From Sedimentibacter hydroxybenzoicus DSM 7310 (lineage in GTDB: Bacteria; Bacillota; Clostridia; Tissierellales; Sedimentibacteraceae), in NCBI RefSeq assembly GCF_013403245.1, contig NZ_JACBNQ010000002.1:310001-374000 (forward strand): 64,000 nucleotides of DNA, given 5' to 3'. Position numbers and translations under genes: made by a program. This document shows, one piece after another, positions 60,595-64,000 of the stretch. Numbering within the stretch: the first letter of the stretch is position 1; each line of letters starts with the position of its first letter. Below the pieces are notes generated by a model. It ran no database searches, had not been told where the DNA came from, and saw only the letters and a program-made list of their open reading frames with translations.

Positions 60595-60981
60595 ATGAAA
60601 AATTATACCCAAGTTTATGTGAAAAATAGTTTTGAAGCGGCAGAAATGTATTGCAAAGCTTTTGGCGCAGAAATTACATTTGAAGTGAAAAATGATACCG
60701 AAACTGCTTATGTACACTGTGAATTATCCGTAAATGGTGAAGGTTTTTTAGCATTAGGCGAAGCAGCAAACCCTTGTGACATAAACTTAGTTCACAAAAT
60801 GAAATGGGAAACAATGACTTTTAACGTTTTTGAGATGGGAAGCGAAGAATCGGTTTATAATGCCTTTAATATTTTGAGTAATGGCGGTGTTATTATTAAT
60901 CCCATTCATGAAGTTCCGTGGAGCAAATGTTGTGCCACTGTTATTGATAAATTTGGAGTGTGTTGGTGGATTTCAATTTAA
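60595..60981 (+). CDS. VOC superfamily (PhnB-like) protein
   Basis: A 128-residue glyoxalase/VOC-fold protein. Start at ATG 60595 (GAGGT upstream). Begins NYTQVYVKNSFEAAEMYCKAFG with the PhnB-type first strand and helix. Later FNILSNGGVIINPIHEVPWSKCCATVIDKFGVCWWI ends in the typical DxFGVxW. PhnB-like proteins lack a firm function. Monocistronic, ahead of the ileS leader. Confidence 0.87.
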   Translation: MKNYTQVYVKNSFEAAEMYCKAFGAEITFEVKNDTETAYVHCELSVNGEGFLALGEAANPCDINLVHKMKWETMTFNVFEMGSEESVYNAFNILSNGGVIINPIHEVPWSKCCATVIDKFGVCWWISI

Positions 60982-61071
60982 TAAACAAAAATAAGAATTT
61001 TGTTATTAGTTATTAAAAATATCATAACCACTTGATTGTCGAGAAGTTAGTATGGTTAAAGAAATTTATTC

Positions 61072-61100
61072 TTGACAATATTTTCGATTTAATGTAAGAT
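61072..61100 (+). promoter_or_regulatory. sigma-A promoter of ileS
   Basis: TTGACA (61072-61077), 17-base spacer, TAAGAT (61095-61100). Confidence 0.75.
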
Positions 61101-61106
61101 GATACG

Positions 61107-61355
61107 TATATTAAAATCCAAATACAGTGATTGGAACAGTAGGCGCGGGTCGGTCTCAAAGAGATATAATCGTTTGGTGTGAGGTTATAATTCCAAATGC
61201 GTTGAAAATCATCCATGAGTATAATTTCTGAAATAACAGTAAGAAATTACGTATAAATGCGTTAAATTTTCGAGTGACATATATTTAAAGTATTTATATG
61301 TAATTTGGGTGGTACCGCGATTTTCGTCCCATGTCTTTGACATGGGGCTATTTTA
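61107..61355 (+). promoter_or_regulatory. T-box leader of ileS (isoleucine)
   Basis: tRNA-sensing leader with specifier ATC at 61208-61210 in the context TTGAAAATCA (Ile, reading tRNA-Ile GAT). The T-box bulge GGGTGGTACCGCG is at 61307-61319 and a terminator at 61327-61354 (TCCCATGTC-TTT-GACATGGGG). UGGU pairs with tRNA ending ACCA, matching the discriminator A of tRNA-Ile. Uncharged tRNA-Ile would permit read-through into ileS. Confidence 0.92.
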
Positions 61356-61371
61356 TTACAGGAGGAGAAGA

Positions 61372-64000
61372 ATGAAGCAATTTAAAGATATCTCAAAAGC
61401 AGATTATAAACAGTATGAACAAGAAATATCAAAATATTGGAATGAGATTGATTTATTAAAACAAAGTGTTGAAACAAGAAAAGATAAAGAACCCTTTATT
61501 TTTTACGAAGGACCGCCGACAGCCAACGGCAGACCGGGCATTCACCACGTTATAGCAAGAACATTGAAGGATTCTGTTTGCAGATACAAAACGATGGAAG
61601 GATTTCAGGTAAACAGAAAAGCAGGCTGGGACACTCACGGACTGCCCGTAGAAATCGAGGTTGAAAAGCAATTAGGATTAAAGGACAAAAACGATATTGA
61701 ACAATACGGTATCGATAAATTCAATGAAAAGTGCCGTCATTCGGTATTTACCTATGAAGCACAATGGCGCGAAATGACTGAACGTATGGCTTATTTAATA
61801 GATTTGGATGACCCGTACATCACATTGGAAAATGACTATATTGAGTCAGAATGGTGGATACTTGACAACATGTTCAAGCAGGGACTCATGTATGAAGGTC
61901 ATAAAATACTTCCATACTGCCCGAGATGCGGAACAGGTCTTGCATCTCACGAGGTTGCACAAGGATATGAAGAAATAAAAACAGTAACTGCATATGCAAA
62001 ATTCAAGAGAAAAGATGCAGATGAATATTTTATAGCATGGACAACAACTCCGTGGACTTTATTGTCCAATGTTACCTTAGCGGTACATCCGGAGGTTGAT
62101 TATGTAAAGGTAAAAACAAAAGATAAAGAAGATGTAAAAGGCGAGGTATACATCCTTGCAAAGGCATTGGCAGATAAGGTTGTAAATGAAGAATATGAAG
62201 TGTTGGAGGAAATGAAGGGTAAAGCGTTAGAGTTCATCGAATATGAACAGCTCATGCCTTTCGTTGAAGTACCTGCAAATAAAAAAGCATTCTATGTAAC
62301 GTGTGCCGATTATGTAACAACTGAAGATGGTACGGGTATAGTTCATACTGCTCCTGCATTTGGTGAGGATGACTACAACACGGGAGTTAAATACGGACTT
62401 CCTGTTTTAAATCCTGTCGACGACTCAGGCAGATTCAGAGGAACACCGTGGTCTGATATGTTTGTAATGGATGCAGATCAGCCGATATTAAAATGGTTAA
62501 AGGAAAATAACAAGCTTTATAAAAAGGAACCGGTTCTCCACAACTATCCGCACTGCTGGAGATGTCATACACCTTTATTGTATTATGCGAGACCGAGCTG
62601 GTACATTCAGATGACGAAATTAAAGGATATATTGATTGAAAATAACAATTCTGTTGAATGGTATCCTGAATTTGTCGGTGAAAAGCGTTTTGGCAACTGG
62701 CTTGAAAACTTAAATGACTGGGCTATTTCAAGAAGCCGTTACTGGGGTACTCCGCTGCCGCTGTGGAGATGTGAATGCGGTCATGTGGAAAGCATCGGCT
62801 CAAGAAAAGACTTGGCTGAAAAAGCAGTAGAAAAAATAGATGAAAACACAATAGAGCTTCACAGACCTTATGTTGATGACGTTCATATAGTTTGCCCCGA
62901 ATGCGGTAAGCATATGACAAGAGTCAAGGATGTAATCGACTGCTGGTTTGACTCAGGTGCCATGCCTTATGCACAATGGCACTATCCGTTTGAAAATAAA
63001 GAAAGATTTGACGATTTGTTCCCGGCAGATTTCATATGTGAGGGTATCGACCAGACGAGGGGATGGTTCTATTCATTGATAGCAATTTCCACATTTGTTA
63101 TGGGTAAATCTCCATATAAGAGAGTGCTGGTTAACGACCTTATACTTGATAAATACGGCAAGAAAATGTCTAAATCAAGAGGAAATACGGTTGATCCCTT
63201 CGATTTGTTTGACAGATACGGCGCAGATGCATTGAGATGGTATTTATTATACGTTTCACCTGCATGGTCACCTACAAAATTTGATGAGGACGGATTAAAA
63301 GAAGTATTAAGCAAATATTTCGGAACTATAAAAAATGTTTATACATTCTTCTCGCTTTATGCCAATACAGATTCTATAAATCCTAAGGAATTCTTCATTG
63401 AATACAAGGAAAGACCTGAACTGGACAGATGGATTATATCTAAATTCAACAATTTGGTTAAATATGTAAGAGAAAGCATGGGTGTTTATGACCATAACAA
63501 GTCGGTGAGGGCAATTCAGGAATTTGTAAATGAAGATTTGTCAAACTGGTATATCAGACGTTCAAGAAGAAGATTCTGGGCTACAGAGCTTACTGAAGAC
63601 AAAAAGGCAGTTTACAACACTACTTATGAAATACTGGTTGGCGTTGCGCAATTAACAGCTCCCTTTGCACCTTATTTGTCTGAAGAAATATACAGAAACT
63701 TAACAGGCGAAGCATCAGTTCATTTAAGCTATTATCCTGAAGCTTGCGAAGAATTAATAGACGAAAATGTTGAAAAGAGAATGGACCTTGTAAAGGATCT
63801 CGTTAAGCTTGGAAGAAGCTCAAGAGAAAATGCGAAAATAAAAGTAAGACAGCCAATAAGAAAAATTCATATAGACGGAAAATATCAGGCATTGATAGAA
63901 GATTTAGTTCCGTTGATAAAAGAAGAATTGAACGTTAAGGAAGTTGTGTTCGAACATGATTTGAAGGAATTCATGGATTTCTCACTAAAACCGAACTTTA
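61372..64000 (+). CDS. ileS: isoleucyl-tRNA synthetase (type 2), cut by window end
   Basis: The visible 876 residues begin MKQFKDISKADYKQY at 61372 (AGGAGGAG upstream). The class I HIGH-like motif is GIHH (GRPGIHHVIART, about 58-69), preceded by FYEGPPTANG. CPRCGTGLASHEVAQGY (about 183-199) is characteristic of eukaryote-like, type 2 IleRS. KMSKS appears in GKKMSKSRGNTVDPFD (about 596-611). Length so far fits a 1030-1050-residue protein, so the C-terminal anticodon and zinc part lie beyond 64000. Type 2 enzymes are often naturally mupirocin-insensitive. Confidence 0.95.
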   Translation, partial: MKQFKDISKADYKQYEQEISKYWNEIDLLKQSVETRKDKEPFIFYEGPPTANGRPGIHHVIARTLKDSVCRYKTMEGFQVNRKAGWDTHGLPVEIEVEKQLGLKDKNDIEQYGIDKFNEKCRHSVFTYEAQWREMTERMAYLIDLDDPYITLENDYIESEWWILDNMFKQGLMYEGHKILPYCPRCGTGLASHEVAQGYEEIKTVTAYAKFKRKDADEYFIAWTTTPWTLLSNVTLAVHPEVDYVKVKTKDKEDVKGEVYILAKALADKVVNEEYEVLEEMKGKALEFIEYEQLMPFVEVPANKKAFYVTCADYVTTEDGTGIVHTAPAFGEDDYNTGVKYGLPVLNPVDDSGRFRGTPWSDMFVMDADQPILKWLKENNKLYKKEPVLHNYPHCWRCHTPLLYYARPSWYIQMTKLKDILIENNNSVEWYPEFVGEKRFGNWLENLNDWAISRSRYWGTPLPLWRCECGHVESIGSRKDLAEKAVEKIDENTIELHRPYVDDVHIVCPECGKHMTRVKDVIDCWFDSGAMPYAQWHYPFENKERFDDLFPADFICEGIDQTRGWFYSLIAISTFVMGKSPYKRVLVNDLILDKYGKKMSKSRGNTVDPFDLFDRYGADALRWYLLYVSPAWSPTKFDEDGLKEVLSKYFGTIKNVYTFFSLYANTDSINPKEFFIEYKERPELDRWIISKFNNLVKYVRESMGVYDHNKSVRAIQEFVNEDLSNWYIRRSRRRFWATELTEDKKAVYNTTYEILVGVAQLTAPFAPYLSEEIYRNLTGEASVHLSYYPEACEELIDENVEKRMDLVKDLVKLGRSSRENAKIKVRQPIRKIHIDGKYQALIEDLVPLIKEELNVKEVVFEHDLKEFMDFSLKPNF

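Noticed and set aside
1-64000. CRISPR arrays, rRNA operons, intact transposases, integrases or prophage genes
   Set aside because: No regularly spaced repeats, rRNA segments or such proteins were seen; only small palindromic repeats and the HNH remnant.

Overview
The window is AT-rich DNA from a low-G+C Gram-positive anaerobe, most likely a member of the Clostridia (a Tissierellales/Sedimentibacter-like organism is a guess, not a demonstration). This rests on purine-rich GGAGG-type ribosome sites, frequent TTG and GTG starts, two T-box leaders, sigma-A promoters with 17-base spacers, several ferredoxin-, flavin- and tungsten/molybdenum-type redox proteins, and a sodium-pumping Nqr/Rnf-type complex. 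There is no prophage, intact insertion sequence or CRISPR array. Small palindromic repeats and one decayed HNH-nuclease fragment are the only mobile-type traces.

Region 1 (1-33.5 kb) is mostly housekeeping and single genes: partial mtnN, GIY-YIG protein, two DegV proteins, a nitroreductase-like protein, a D-2-hydroxyacid dehydrogenase, a DmpA-type peptidase, an LtaS-like phosphoglycerol transferase, a glutaredoxin-like protein, DUF1858, a coiled-coil protein, YbaK, TcdA, an HD-GYP phosphodiesterase, an FMN reductase, a CPBP protease, a MATE exporter, tRNA-Ser(GGA), a GNAT, an EAL protein with a degenerate GGDEF, a short CODH-C-terminus-like protein and cca. An nqrBCDEF operon with no adjacent nqrA lies at 21.8-25.7 kb on the minus strand. 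Diverging from it is a T-box-controlled TrpXYZ-type ABC transporter. A zinc-ribbon protein, a C39-like protease, a GlsB-type membrane protein, a beta-lactamase-fold hydrolase and an ABC exporter follow.

Region 2 (33.7-45.0 kb) is a catabolic island on the plus strand. A PucR regulator is followed by a LivJ-type binding protein, a four-cluster ferredoxin, an aldehyde:ferredoxin oxidoreductase (AOR) family tungsten/molybdenum enzyme, an iron-sulfur flavoprotein, a MoaD/ThiS sulfur carrier, LivH, LivM, LivG, a DUF1177 protein, LivF and a TIGR04076 protein. It reads as import of an unknown substrate plus its oxidation or reduction by a tungsto- or molybdopterin enzyme. I regard it as the best candidate here for an undescribed system.

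Region 3 (45.2-52.7 kb) is a GntR-regulated Amadori-product (fructoselysine-type) utilisation operon, in which a PotABCD-type transporter sits upstream of FrlB-, FrlC- and FrlD-like enzymes. The pucR-type and gntR-type regulator genes share a 44-base sequence at the same place relative to their -35 boxes. Region 4 (52.8-64 kb) holds a five-gene peptide-type ABC transporter, a TrmN6-like methyltransferase, a FAD/Rieske oxidoreductase, a VOC protein and a T-box-controlled type-2 ileS that runs off the end.

Non-coding signals stand out. A three-way-junction leader with a competing antiterminator/terminator precedes the YbaK gene. A terminator-containing leader precedes the MATE gene. A dispersed hairpin repeat supplies the stop codon of two genes. 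No searches were run, so family assignments come from motifs and remembered family features.
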